64,000 nt of DNA from positions 1 through 64,000 of the forward strand of contig CALBPI010000059.1 of assembly GCA_937899415.1 (NCBI GenBank). Direction: 5' to 3'. The translations under genes and the position numbers were made by a program. The stretch comes from an uncultured Gammaproteobacteria bacterium. Lineage in GTDB: Bacteria > Pseudomonadota > Gammaproteobacteria > Steroidobacterales > Woeseiaceae. Within the stretch, counting starts at the first letter, position 1; each line of letters opens with the position of its first letter. Under the pieces are notes generated by a model. That model saw only the letters and a list, made by a program, of their open reading frames with translations. It searched no databases and was not told where the DNA came from. Positions 27,195-34,918 of this stretch are shown piece by piece.

Positions 27195-27270
27195 AGAGAT
27201 TAGCGAATGCAGTGCTGCGTTCATGCCGGTGACCTCTCGCCAGCCGCAGTACCGCAAGGCAGGTAGCAAC

Positions 27271-27561
27271 ATGAAAACGAACCGAAAGCACCGCATAGCG
27301 ACTGCCGTACTGGCCGCGCTTGCGACGATCGGCTCGCTGCATGCGCCGTTACACGCCAATGAGACGTCGACGGCCATCGACGAAGTACGCGCCGAGATCG
27401 TGCGTACGGGATACGAGGCCGCCCCCGCCCAGGCGCTGGAACGGTCCGCAGCAGCGGCCCTGACACGAGCCGAGGTGGCGATCCAGGCCGAGCTGGCCCT
27501 CGACCTCGAGCTCAAGCTCGGCGCGCGGGCAGCCCTTGTGGTTGCCAACGCGGATCCTTAA
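27271..27561 (+). CDS. small secreted helical protein under a sigma-54 promoter (96 aa)
   Basis: I do not recognise this protein. A clean signal peptide (residues 1-29, ending PLHAN) precedes a mature part of about 67 residues. The mature part is alanine-rich, almost entirely helical and without cysteine (STAIDEVRAEIVRTGY, LTRAEVAIQAELALDLEL). It is probably periplasmic or secreted. The ATG at 27271 is the only one that gives a signal peptide, and AGGTAG precedes it. The gene has its own sigma-54 promoter and is divergent from the PAS activator. Its stop codon is followed after 27 bases by a highly structured RNA region (27589-27785), so it may also serve as the carrier of that RNA. Confidence 0.7.
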   Translation: MKTNRKHRIATAVLAALATIGSLHAPLHANETSTAIDEVRAEIVRTGYEAAPAQALERSAAAALTRAEVAIQAELALDLELKLGARAALVVANADP

Positions 27562-27588
27562 CTCTGAGTCTCTCCCCGCCCGAATGGC

Positions 27589-27785
27589 ACCGTCGCCTCC
27601 CCCCCCTTTGTTGACGGTTCCCAGCGGGCACGAGGCCCCGTGACGGGCCTCACTCGATCCTGACGGATCGGCGACGCACCCCCCCCTTAGCGTCGCATTC
27701 GTCGGGGCCGGATCCGGTGACCACACCGGTGGCGTTACGCCTGGTCCTTCCCCCCTCCGGACCATCCGGCCCCGACTTCTTTTTT
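27589..27785 (+). ncRNA. candidate structured small RNA with C-rich loops, ending in a four-way junction terminator
   Basis: The + strand folds into consecutive hairpins. H1: 27589-27594 with 27613-27618, 18-nt loop containing CCTCC and eight C. H2: 27632-27638 with 27645-27651. H3: 27655-27660 with 27665-27670. H4: 27671-27677 with 27690-27696, loop with eight C. Then a closed junction: a 13-bp perfect stem (27701-27713 with 27764-27776) encloses three hairpins, 27714-27719/27724-27729, 27731-27734/27738-27741 and 27743-27747/27759-27763 (loop with six C and CCTCC), joined by single T linkers. TTCTTTTTT follows (27777-27785), a rho-independent end. No Rfam family I know matches. C-rich loops that pair with G-rich mRNA sites are known from sRNAs such as sX13 of Xanthomonas. 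Function here is inferred. Confidence 0.65.
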
Positions 27786-27808
27786 GAGCGCACCCACGAC
27801 GCCCACCG

Positions 27809-27837
27809 CTTGAAATCCCGCCCGCAAAGGCCAACAT
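27809..27837 (+). promoter_or_regulatory. possible sigma-32-type promoter for cnoX
   Basis: CTTGAAA (27809-27815) is a perfect RpoH -35 element. After 14 bases, GCCAACAT (27830-27837) is only a partial match to CCCCATNT. The position, just after the terminator of the preceding RNA and 33 bases before the cnoX ATG, is suitable, and ybbN/cnoX is a heat-shock gene in E. coli. Confidence 0.4.
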
Positions 27838-27869
27838 CGTCAGCCTGGGACACGCACTGGGAGCCCGAT

Positions 27870-28739
27870 ATGTTTGAAGCCAACACCGACAGCAACTGGG
27901 TCTTTGACGTCACGGCACGCGATTTCGACGCGCGCGTTGCCAAGGCCGATGTGCCCGTCGTCGTGGACTTCTGGGCCGAGTGGTGTGGTCCCTGCAAGCA
28001 GATCGCGCCCATCCTCGATTCGCTGGCCAGCCAGTACGCGGGCCGCCTGCACGTGGCCAAGGTCAACGTCGACGAGGAAACCACGCTGGCCACGGGGTTT
28101 GGTGTGCGCAGCATCCCCTACCTGGTGGTCTTCAAGGACGGCAAGGTCGTCGAGGAACTCGTCGGTGTGCAGCCCGAAGCGGAGCTCAAACAGATTCTCG
28201 ACAAGCACGTGGAGAAGGCGCCCATGGGGCTGCGCGTGTCCGTGCAGGACGCACTGATGTCCGGTGACTACGACACGGCGCTGGCGGCCCTGGAGCAGGC
28301 GCGTGCCGCCGAACCCGAGAATCCGGGCATCGTTGCTGACATTGCCCGAACCCTGTTTGCCATGGGCCGCGCAGCCGATGCCGATGCTGCGCTTGCGGAT
28401 TTGCCAGACGAGCTCGCGGCCGCGCCCGAGATCGAGCAGCTCAAGGCAGAAATCGCCCTGGCGCGCGCCGCCGATGGGCTGCGCGACAAGGACACGCTCG
28501 AGTCCCTGCTCGCACAAAGCCCGGGTGATGCCGCGCTGACCCACGAACTAGCCCAGGTTTCCGCCGCGACGCGCGACTACGACACGGCGCTCGAGCAGTT
28601 TTTTGGACTCATGCGCGACCACCGCGACTTCGGCGAAGACGCCGGTCGGCGGGGGCTTATCGGGCTATTTGATGTGCTGGGCGCCAATGACGGGCGCGTG
28701 CGCGACTACCGCCGCCGGATGGCGAATCTGCTCAACTGA
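27870..28739 (+). CDS. cnoX: thioredoxin-fold TPR co-chaperone CnoX (YbbN)
   Basis: A 289-residue cytosolic chaperone-like protein that holds oxidised proteins and hands them to GroEL or DnaK. The thioredoxin domain (about 1-115) has the active site WCGPC (C39, C42), unlike E. coli CnoX where the motif is degraded, so this one is probably redox-active. TPR-like helical repeats follow (about 120-289, with DALMSGDYDTALAALEQA and RTLFAMGRAADADAALADL). The ATG at 27870 has GGAG at seven bases. The frame is open upstream to 27717, but that part overlaps the structured RNA and is not protein-like. Confidence 0.92.
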   Translation: MFEANTDSNWVFDVTARDFDARVAKADVPVVVDFWAEWCGPCKQIAPILDSLASQYAGRLHVAKVNVDEETTLATGFGVRSIPYLVVFKDGKVVEELVGVQPEAELKQILDKHVEKAPMGLRVSVQDALMSGDYDTALAALEQARAAEPENPGIVADIARTLFAMGRAADADAALADLPDELAAAPEIEQLKAEIALARAADGLRDKDTLESLLAQSPGDAALTHELAQVSAATRDYDTALEQFFGLMRDHRDFGEDAGRRGLIGLFDVLGANDGRVRDYRRRMANLLN

Positions 28740-28751
28740 GGGTTGCGGCGC

Positions 28752-29006
28752 TCAGCGGTGGCCGTCGATATTGCGGCCGCGCAGCGCGCTGCCCGCGTCG
28801 CTCATCTTGCGGCGCAGGCGCTTGAGCCAGGACCGCGCCCAGGTGAATTCAACGGCGAGAATGGCGAGGCCCGCCGCTACCCCGGCAATGCCGGGACCGG
28901 GCGCAACCAGCATGACGACGCCCAGCACGAGGACGGTGCCGCCAATCACCCCGATAGCGACCCGCTTGGCCATCTTGTAGCTGCCGTTCACGATGCGCTG
29001 AACCAT
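28752..29006 (-). CDS. PGPGW-type small transmembrane protein
   Basis: An 84-residue inner-membrane protein with one long or two short hydrophobic segments (VAIGVIGGTVLVLGVVMLVAPGP and GIAGVAAGLAILAVEF) separated by the PGPG turn that defines this family. A basic tail follows (WLKRLRRKM). The function is unknown. The ATG at 29006 is preceded by a GGGGG run at a long distance. An upstream in-frame start at 29135 would add an unrelated arginine/glutamine-rich extension overlapping the divergent gene, so I leave it out. It ends 12 bases from cnoX (convergent). Confidence 0.75.
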   Translation of the reverse strand: MVQRIVNGSYKMAKRVAIGVIGGTVLVLGVVMLVAPGPGIAGVAAGLAILAVEFTWARSWLKRLRRKMSDAGSALRGRNIDGHR

Positions 29007-29047
29007 GTGCCCGTGCCCCCAATGAGGTTTCGCGTTAGGGTTGCGCG

Positions 29048-29518
29048 ATGACCCTGCTGACGATTGCCACTGCGCTGCTTGCAACCGCCTCCCCGGCTGT
29101 TGTTGAGCTCGAAGCCGAACAACGCGCGCCCACACCGCACTCAGACAGCGACGGCCCGCTCGCGTTCCATCTCAGCATTCGCGCGCGCTGCGCCGATGCC
29201 GATGACGCGCTGCTCGTGGCCGCCTCGCTGGGCGACACGCTGTCCGACTGGCAACCCGCCGATGATGGCGAGCTGCCGCCGCTCACGCTCGACGTGCCCC
29301 GACGCCAGCTCGTGCTGAGCGCCCCGACGATCTGCGCCCGGCGTGGCGTGGAGGCGCCCACCGATTCGGCGCTTGAGGCCGCGTTCACCGCGCAGGTGGT
29401 GGCCCGTTGCAAGAACAGCAATGGCGAAACGACGGAGCGCAGCACAACCGCACCGCTGACCATTCGTTTCAGCTGCAATACAGAACCCGAAGCCGAGGAC
29501 ACCGAGCCAACCGAGTAA
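29048..29518 (+). CDS. hypothetical exported protein (156 aa)
   Basis: I do not recognise this protein. A short signal peptide (residues 1-17, LLATASPA) precedes an acidic protein with two or more beta-strand segments and four cysteines (RARCADADD, TICARRG, VARCKNSNG, RFSCNTE), which could form two disulfides in the periplasm. The C-terminal tail is very acidic (EPEAEDTEPTE). An AGGG lies before the ATG. It is in the 41-base-spaced divergent arrangement with the PGPGW gene and abuts the convergent dienelactone hydrolase gene directly. Confidence 0.6.
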   Translation: MTLLTIATALLATASPAVVELEAEQRAPTPHSDSDGPLAFHLSIRARCADADDALLVAASLGDTLSDWQPADDGELPPLTLDVPRRQLVLSAPTICARRGVEAPTDSALEAAFTAQVVARCKNSNGETTERSTTAPLTIRFSCNTEPEAEDTEPTE

Positions 29519-30391
29519 TCAGCTCGTGCGCAGGTAACGGTCGAGGAACGCCGCAGTGCGCCGCCAGGCCTGCTCCGCAGTCCGGTTGTCGTAGCGCGAG
29601 TCGTCGGGGTTCGCAAAGCCGTGATTGGCCTTCGGATAGATAATCACCTCAACACTCTTGTCGAGCGCCTGCGCCTGCTCGCGAAATGCGCGTACGGACT
29701 CCGCGGGAATGGAACGGTCGGCGCCCCCATAAAGCCCGAGCACGGGCGCCGAAATGGCCGAGACCATGTCGGGATCGGCATCAGGCTGACCGTAATACAC
29801 CACCGCTGCGGCGAACTGGTCGGGCAGGAAGCGCGTCGCCTCCACGGCCCAGTAGCCGCCCAGCGACCAACCCAGCGTGGCCACAGTCGGCGCACCTGCG
29901 GCCTCCGTCAGAAACCCGTGCGCGGCGCGCAGGTTTTTCTCGGCAAAGCCCGGCGTCTCGAGCAACTGACGCGCCAGCGCACTGGCGTCGGCCGTGCTCG
30001 AGGCCGTCTGCCCCTGGAACAGATCCACGGCCAGCACCATGTAGCCCTGCTCGGCTATTTTGGTCGCCGCCTTGCGCACGGCGTCGTTGAGACCCCACCA
30101 CTCGTGAACCACGATGACGGCCGGCAGCGGCTCAACCATGTCAGAGGGGTAGACGAAGTAGCCGCGCAGCAACTCGTCCTCGGTCTCACCGTAGGCAATC
30201 TCGATCGCATCGACGTCCACAGGGTCACGTAGCGCCGAGTCATCAACAGTTTCAGGCGCAACATCACGCCCGCGCGAAACGGTGGTGTTTGAAGTGCCAT
30301 CCGTAGTGGATTCCTCACCGTCGCCGCAGCCCGCAAGCAGCAGCGCCAGCGCCAAAACCAGCGTCAGAATCGTGCGTGACGTCATGGTCAC
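29519..30391 (-). CDS. dienelactone hydrolase-family lipoprotein
   Basis: A 290-residue alpha/beta hydrolase exported as a lipoprotein. The lipobox LLAGC ends a hydrophobic leader, followed by a Ser/Thr-rich linker. In the hydrolase domain the oxyanion region is VHEWWGLNDAVRKAA, the nucleophile motif is GWSLGGYWA (Ser where classical dienelactone hydrolases have Cys), and the histidine is in YPKANHGFAN. The DLH family acts on cyclic ester or carboxymethylene-type substrates, and the true substrate here is unknown. A second ATG six bases downstream (30385) is an equally good start. Confidence 0.87.
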   Translation of the reverse strand: MTMTSRTILTLVLALALLLAGCGDGEESTTDGTSNTTVSRGRDVAPETVDDSALRDPVDVDAIEIAYGETEDELLRGYFVYPSDMVEPLPAVIVVHEWWGLNDAVRKAATKIAEQGYMVLAVDLFQGQTASSTADASALARQLLETPGFAEKNLRAAHGFLTEAAGAPTVATLGWSLGGYWAVEATRFLPDQFAAAVVYYGQPDADPDMVSAISAPVLGLYGGADRSIPAESVRAFREQAQALDKSVEVIIYPKANHGFANPDDSRYDNRTAEQAWRRTAAFLDRYLRTS

Positions 30392-30490
30392 CGCTTCTCT
30401 CCCAAGACGGCCCTATTTTTGCATTGAATACAGGTACATGAAAGCCGGTATTGGCTTGCGGCCCAGCGGGCATGCTGCGACGATGCTCGC

Positions 30491-33400
30491 ATGCGTGTGT
30501 TTAGCGGCCAGCAAAGGACCTGGCTCGCCGGTTTGCTTGTGGGCTTGTGCCTGGGCCCGGGCTCGGCTGCGCCTGCGCGCGCCCAGGAAGCGACAACCGC
30601 CGCGCTTGATATGAACGGGTCGCTGGCCGTCGATCTGTCGCAGCGTGACGCAGCCCGGATCAAGCTACCGGGCGGCATCGGTTACGCCGTTCTGCGTGCC
30701 GATGAGCATCTGTTGTCTGCTTCCCTTTCCGTCCCCGAGGGCGACACCTCCGCGCGCCTGACCAGTCTGGGCATGGCACCCATCATTTGGCTGTTTGAGC
30801 TCGACACTGAAGACAAGATCGTCGAGATAGCGGTACTCGACCGCCACGCCCTCAAGCCCGAGGTTCGGTTGACGCTGCAACCCGCGCCGGAGGCTGCGCT
30901 CGGCGCATGGGCCGCCGAGACCGCCTTGGGACGCCTGCCAGAGAACGCCAGCGACGAGTCGCTGCAAGCTTATGGCGCAAAAGCGGAGCAAGCTGCTGCC
31001 GCGTGGGCGCTGCTCGAGTCCGAGAAGGACGTGATCCGAAATCTGCTTCGTGCGGCGGCACACTTCGAGGACGCCGACGATTATGAACGCGCCCGAGATC
31101 TCGCGAGGGCGGCCGCTGCGCGCGCTGACCGAGCCGGGAACACAGTCGCGCTGGGCCTCGCGAACAACGCCATCGGATTGGCGAGCATCGAGCTCGAAGA
31201 CTTCGACACGGCGCGCGACGTGCTTCCGCTAGCACGCACCCAGCTGAACCCGATCTACGGCAAAGAAGCGGTCAACCCGGCGCAAAGCAACCTGTGCTAT
31301 CTCGCCTTCGAGACGCGCGCCTTTGATGAGGCGGAATCCTGCTACCTGAAGCTCAAAGCCAAGGCGAAGACGGTGGGAAATGGGGGCGCCGCGATTCGTT
31401 ACGACAACCTGCTGGCTGGCGTCTACTGGAACCGCGGCAACACCTCACAGGCGGCGGAAATACTACGCAGCCTTGTCGAGCAACCCGGCATTAGCGTCCG
31501 CCAGCGTGCGCGGCTGCGCAACAACCTGGGAATCTCACTGCGTGCCCTGGGGCAGCCGCAGGACGCCCTGAACTACTACCAGCAGTCGCTGGATGTGGCG
31601 CGCGAGCTGGGTATCGTCGGCCAGATCGAGCAGGTCACCAACAACATGGCCGTCGTGTACGGAGACTTGGGAGCACCGCATCAGGCTGTCGAGCTCCTCG
31701 CGGAAGCGTACGCACTGAGTCAGGGCCGGGGTGACCGCGAAGCCGCTCGCCGGGCACGAAACTACGGCGCCGCCCTGATGAATTCAGGCCGCGCGGCGGA
31801 AGCTAGTGACATTCTCACGGGCGCTATCGATCTCGCCAAGGCACTCGAGGACCAGAGCGGATTGGTCGAGGCCTATCGTCTGGCCGCGTTTGCTGAATTT
31901 AAGCAAGGTCGAGCGGACATGGCGCTCAAGCTCGCGACGGCCGCATCGACTGCCGCCGAGGCACTGGGCGAATCGAGCCGACAGCGGGCACTGGCGTTCG
32001 CCATGCTGGGTAATGCGCAACTGGCGACGGGCGATGCCAAGGCTGCCATACGGAGCCAGCAACAATCTCTCGCGCTTTGGGAAGAGATCGGAAACCCCTA
32101 TGGCAGCGCGCAGGCGCGCATTGCACTGGGATTCGCGACGCGTGCGCAGGGAGATCTGGCCGGAGCGAGTCAGCTCGCGCTCACGGCGATCGATAACATC
32201 GAGGCACTCCGCACGGAAATCGCCAGCCGCGATCTGCGAGCCACCTACCAGTCCTATGTGGGGCAGGCCTATGAGCTGGCTGTTGAGAGCCTCATGGCGC
32301 GCGGTGATATACAGCAGGCACTGGAGATGACCGAGCGATTCCGGGCCAAGACACTCATCGACGCCTTGTCACAAGGCGCGTCACGCAGCGACATCGAGAT
32401 ACCTGCGGACCTCGCCAGGCAACGCGCCGATGCCATTGCGGCCATCAATCGCGCATCGGACGCGAAGCTGCGCGGCAGGAAAGCACCATCCGTCGCGGCG
32501 TTGCTCACGGAACTCGATGTCATCAACGATCGCATCGCCGAGAGCACCGGCATTCAGTCCGACACGCAAGAGCTCACAGACGTCGATGCCGCCGCAATCC
32601 AGGCCCTGCACGCGCCCGGTGACCTCACTCTGGTCTATTTCATGAGCGCCGACGCCGGCTTTCTCTGGATCATCGATGCAGAGAAGATCGACGTCGTGAC
32701 ACTAAACGATGTCGGAGCCATCGACCGCGATGCGCGCGACCTGCACAAGGCGATTTCTCGGCAGGGAAGATACAGTGAGCAAGCCGCCGCGCTGGGACAG
32801 AGTCTCCTGATGCCAATCGCGTCAAGGATTGAGGCTGCGAAGCGCATCGCGATCATTGCCGATGGCGCCCTCCACTACGTGCCATTCGACGTACTGACGC
32901 CTTCCAGAAATAAGCCCCCGGTACTCACTGATAAACCAGTGACCTTCCTGCCGTCTCTGACGGCCGTCGCGCTTACCCGGGAACGCTCACCGTCCAAGGG
33001 TCGCGGCATCGCCGTACTGGCTGACCCGGTATTCAATGTCGACGATGATCGGCTCGCGCCCGAAGACACGACCCGCAGCGGCTACGACCTCAACCGGCTC
33101 CGGATGAGCCGATTCGAGGCTGAGGCCATCGTCGAGCAGGCTGGCGACATTGAGGTTCGCGTTCACCTGGGGCTTGCGGCCACCGCTGATCAGCTTCGCT
33201 CGAGCGACGTTACTGATGCCAACATTTTGCACATTGCCACTCATGGCTTTGCCGACGACGAAATTCCCGCGCGGAGCGGCATCGCCCTGTCCATGGTGGA
33301 CAAGGCGGGGGACTCGGTCACCGGATTCGTTGGACTCAGGGACATCTACAACCTGCGGCTTGATGCCGATCTCGTAGTCCTTTCTGCCTGTGAGACGGCG

Positions 33401-33679
33401 CTTGGCCAGGACCTCGCGGGTGAAGGCTTGCTTGGACTGACCCGGGGCTTCATGAATGCCGGCGCCCGCCGCGTCGTGGCCTCGTTGTGGCAAGTGCAGG
33501 ACCGGGCAACCGCAGAACTCATGGGCGCGTTCTACGCCGAGCTCTTCGAAGGCGCCGCCCCGGCTGAGGCTTTGATGCGGGCGAAGACGCAGCTCAGGGC
33601 CAATCGGCGGTACAAACACCCCTATTACTGGTCCGGATTCACCCTCCAGGGCGACTGGCGCCCCTGGCAGGTGAGATAG
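30491..33679 (+). CDS. exported TPR-CHAT protein (caspase-like protease domain)
   Basis: A 1062-residue protein with a signal peptide (about residues 1-32, ending ARAQE), so the mature form is outside the cytoplasm. TPR repeats fill about residues 190-620 (e.g. NNLGISLRALGQPQDALNYY, NNMAVVYGDLGAPHQAVELL). The C-terminal CHAT domain (about 780-1058) has both catalytic residues of the caspase-like clan: His918 in HIATHGFADD and Cys967 in LSACETALG. The family end motif ARRVVASLWQVQD is present. The cytosolic TPR-CHAT protein of type III-E CRISPR is a protease, and the activity of this exported form is an inference. It heads a same-strand cluster with a small unknown gene, an ECF sigma factor and an anti-sigma-like gene. 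Confidence 0.9.
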   Translation: MRVFSGQQRTWLAGLLVGLCLGPGSAAPARAQEATTAALDMNGSLAVDLSQRDAARIKLPGGIGYAVLRADEHLLSASLSVPEGDTSARLTSLGMAPIIWLFELDTEDKIVEIAVLDRHALKPEVRLTLQPAPEAALGAWAAETALGRLPENASDESLQAYGAKAEQAAAAWALLESEKDVIRNLLRAAAHFEDADDYERARDLARAAAARADRAGNTVALGLANNAIGLASIELEDFDTARDVLPLARTQLNPIYGKEAVNPAQSNLCYLAFETRAFDEAESCYLKLKAKAKTVGNGGAAIRYDNLLAGVYWNRGNTSQAAEILRSLVEQPGISVRQRARLRNNLGISLRALGQPQDALNYYQQSLDVARELGIVGQIEQVTNNMAVVYGDLGAPHQAVELLAEAYALSQGRGDREAARRARNYGAALMNSGRAAEASDILTGAIDLAKALEDQSGLVEAYRLAAFAEFKQGRADMALKLATAASTAAEALGESSRQRALAFAMLGNAQLATGDAKAAIRSQQQSLALWEEIGNPYGSAQARIALGFATRAQGDLAGASQLALTAIDNIEALRTEIASRDLRATYQSYVGQAYELAVESLMARGDIQQALEMTERFRAKTLIDALSQGASRSDIEIPADLARQRADAIAAINRASDAKLRGRKAPSVAALLTELDVINDRIAESTGIQSDTQELTDVDAAAIQALHAPGDLTLVYFMSADAGFLWIIDAEKIDVVTLNDVGAIDRDARDLHKAISRQGRYSEQAAALGQSLLMPIASRIEAAKRIAIIADGALHYVPFDVLTPSRNKPPVLTDKPVTFLPSLTAVALTRERSPSKGRGIAVLADPVFNVDDDRLAPEDTTRSGYDLNRLRMSRFEAEAIVEQAGDIEVRVHLGLAATADQLRSSDVTDANILHIATHGFADDEIPARSGIALSMVDKAGDSVTGFVGLRDIYNLRLDADLVVLSACETALGQDLAGEGLLGLTRGFMNAGARRVVASLWQVQDRATAELMGAFYAELFEGAAPAEALMRAKTQLRANRRYKHPYYWSGFTLQGDWRPWQVR

Positions 33680-33788
33680 TTGAGACCAACATGACAGAGA
33701 GCGTCTGAGGCCTTCACGGGCTTCGGCGTGTGCCGTGACCACCATCCGCTCAAGGGCGGTACAGAGAGTAACCACGTGGGGAGAAGCA

Positions 33789-34190
33789 ATGATTGCGAAT
33801 AACACTAACAAGACGGACTACAACTACGTCTGGCGCTGCAGCAAGGCCCAGGCTGAGGATGGCAAGTCCATCCCCATGCGCGAAGGCGACTACCTGTTCA
33901 TCTGCGTTGACGCAGACGGCAAGTCGCATTTTCGCTACCGCAAAGCCGATTGGCGCGAGAGCCCCGAACTTTGTGAGGTGACACGCGACAACACCAACCT
34001 CTGGGCCAATGCGCGGGCCGATTTCGACAGCAAGTCAGGGCTGCTCACCGGGGTACTCGAAGGTGAGCGCAAGTTCGAGATGACGATCAAACCTGCGAAG
34101 CAGGGCTTCACGATTCACTGCCGCCACTACGTCAACCCAGGCGAAGGAGAATGGGACGGCGACGACGATTGGGGTAGCGGCCAGCAGTAA
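33789..34190 (+). CDS. small hypothetical protein of the CHAT-sigma cluster (133 aa)
   Basis: I do not recognise this protein. It is hydrophilic, with no signal peptide, predicted to be mostly beta-strand (YNYVWRCSKAQAEDG, YLFICVDADGKSHFRYRKADW), with a D/G-rich C-terminus (GEGEWDGDDDWGSG). Three cysteines are spread along the chain. GGGGAG before the ATG at 33789 is a strong ribosome-binding site, so I prefer it over the earlier frame start at 33735. It lies between the CHAT gene and the sigma gene, with gaps of 109 and 23 bases, which suggests a role in the same system, for example as substrate or inhibitor (inference only). Confidence 0.6.
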   Translation: MIANNTNKTDYNYVWRCSKAQAEDGKSIPMREGDYLFICVDADGKSHFRYRKADWRESPELCEVTRDNTNLWANARADFDSKSGLLTGVLEGERKFEMTIKPAKQGFTIHCRHYVNPGEGEWDGDDDWGSGQQ

Positions 34191-34213
34191 CGCACCAAAA
34201 CGGATCAACCACC

Positions 34214-34915
34214 ATGGCAACACTCACTCACACAGGCAACGGCCGACTTCTGCCACAATATCCCCCAATGAAGGGGAGGGAAGGCACAGCTGCGCGCGAT
34301 GCGGCTGCTGACGACGAGGCGACTGTCGCCGCGTCGCTGGCGGCCCGTATTGGCGCGGGCGATCGCGGCGCTGAGGGTGAGCTTGTCGAACGCTACAGCC
34401 GCCCGTTGCTGTTTATGCTGCGGCGCCGTTGTGGCGAACCTGAACTCGCTGACGACCTGCACCAGGACGTGTTTCGCGTCGTCATCGAGCGCCTGCGTGG
34501 CGAGGGCATCAAGGACCCGTCCCGCCTTGCAGGCTTTATCCAGAGCACGGGCCGCAATCTGCTCATCGGCGTGATCCGCCGGCGCCAGCGCCGCCAGACC
34601 TACGCCGACACCGACAGCGTGTCACAGGCCGCGGATACGGCGTCCACCGACCAGGTGGCGGCCGCCGATACGGAGCAAACCAACCAGCACCTGCGCGTGC
34701 TGCTTGGCGAGCTCAGCTCCGACCGTGATCGCGCCATCCTGACGCGCTTCTACCTGCTGCAGGAAGACAAGGCGAGCATCTGCCGCCAGCTCGATCTCAC
34801 GGACCTTCATTTCAACCGCGTGCTGTACCGGGCCAAGAAGCGATTCAGAGAACTGCTTGAATCGCACGACAGCCGGGCCGCACGCGATCTGGTCGACTCG
34901 CACGGAGGGGAGTGA
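34214..34915 (+). CDS. ECF-like RNA polymerase sigma factor of the CHAT cluster
   Basis: A sigma-70 family protein of up to 233 residues. Region 2 is at about 60-130 (EPELADDLHQDVFRVVIERLRG, QSTGRNLLIGVIRRR). Region 4 is weaker (SSDRDRAILTRFYLLQEDKASICRQLDLTDLHFNRVLYRAKKRF split across the helix-turn-helix), where TDLHFNRVLYRAKK replaces the usual GTVKSR pattern. The start may be 34214 or 34268 (MKGREG), and neither has a good ribosome-binding site. The stop is three bases before the anti-sigma-like gene. Sigma factors next to TPR-CHAT genes suggest that proteolysis and transcription are linked here. Confidence 0.83.
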   Translation: MATLTHTGNGRLLPQYPPMKGREGTAARDAAADDEATVAASLAARIGAGDRGAEGELVERYSRPLLFMLRRRCGEPELADDLHQDVFRVVIERLRGEGIKDPSRLAGFIQSTGRNLLIGVIRRRQRRQTYADTDSVSQAADTASTDQVAAADTEQTNQHLRVLLGELSSDRDRAILTRFYLLQEDKASICRQLDLTDLHFNRVLYRAKKRFRELLESHDSRAARDLVDSHGGE

Positions 34916-34918
34916 CCG

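Noticed and set aside
27701-27776. 76-nt cloverleaf-like fold resembling a tRNA
   Set aside because: The length and three-arm shape suggest tRNA, but the closing stem has 13 bp, the arms have loops of 4, 3 and 11 nt, there is no TTC arm or anticodon loop, and a U-tract follows. It is a four-way junction of another kind.
30491-33679. Type III-E CRISPR TPR-CHAT (Csx29) protein
   Set aside because: No cas genes or repeats are present, and the protein has a signal peptide, so it belongs to another TPR-CHAT group.
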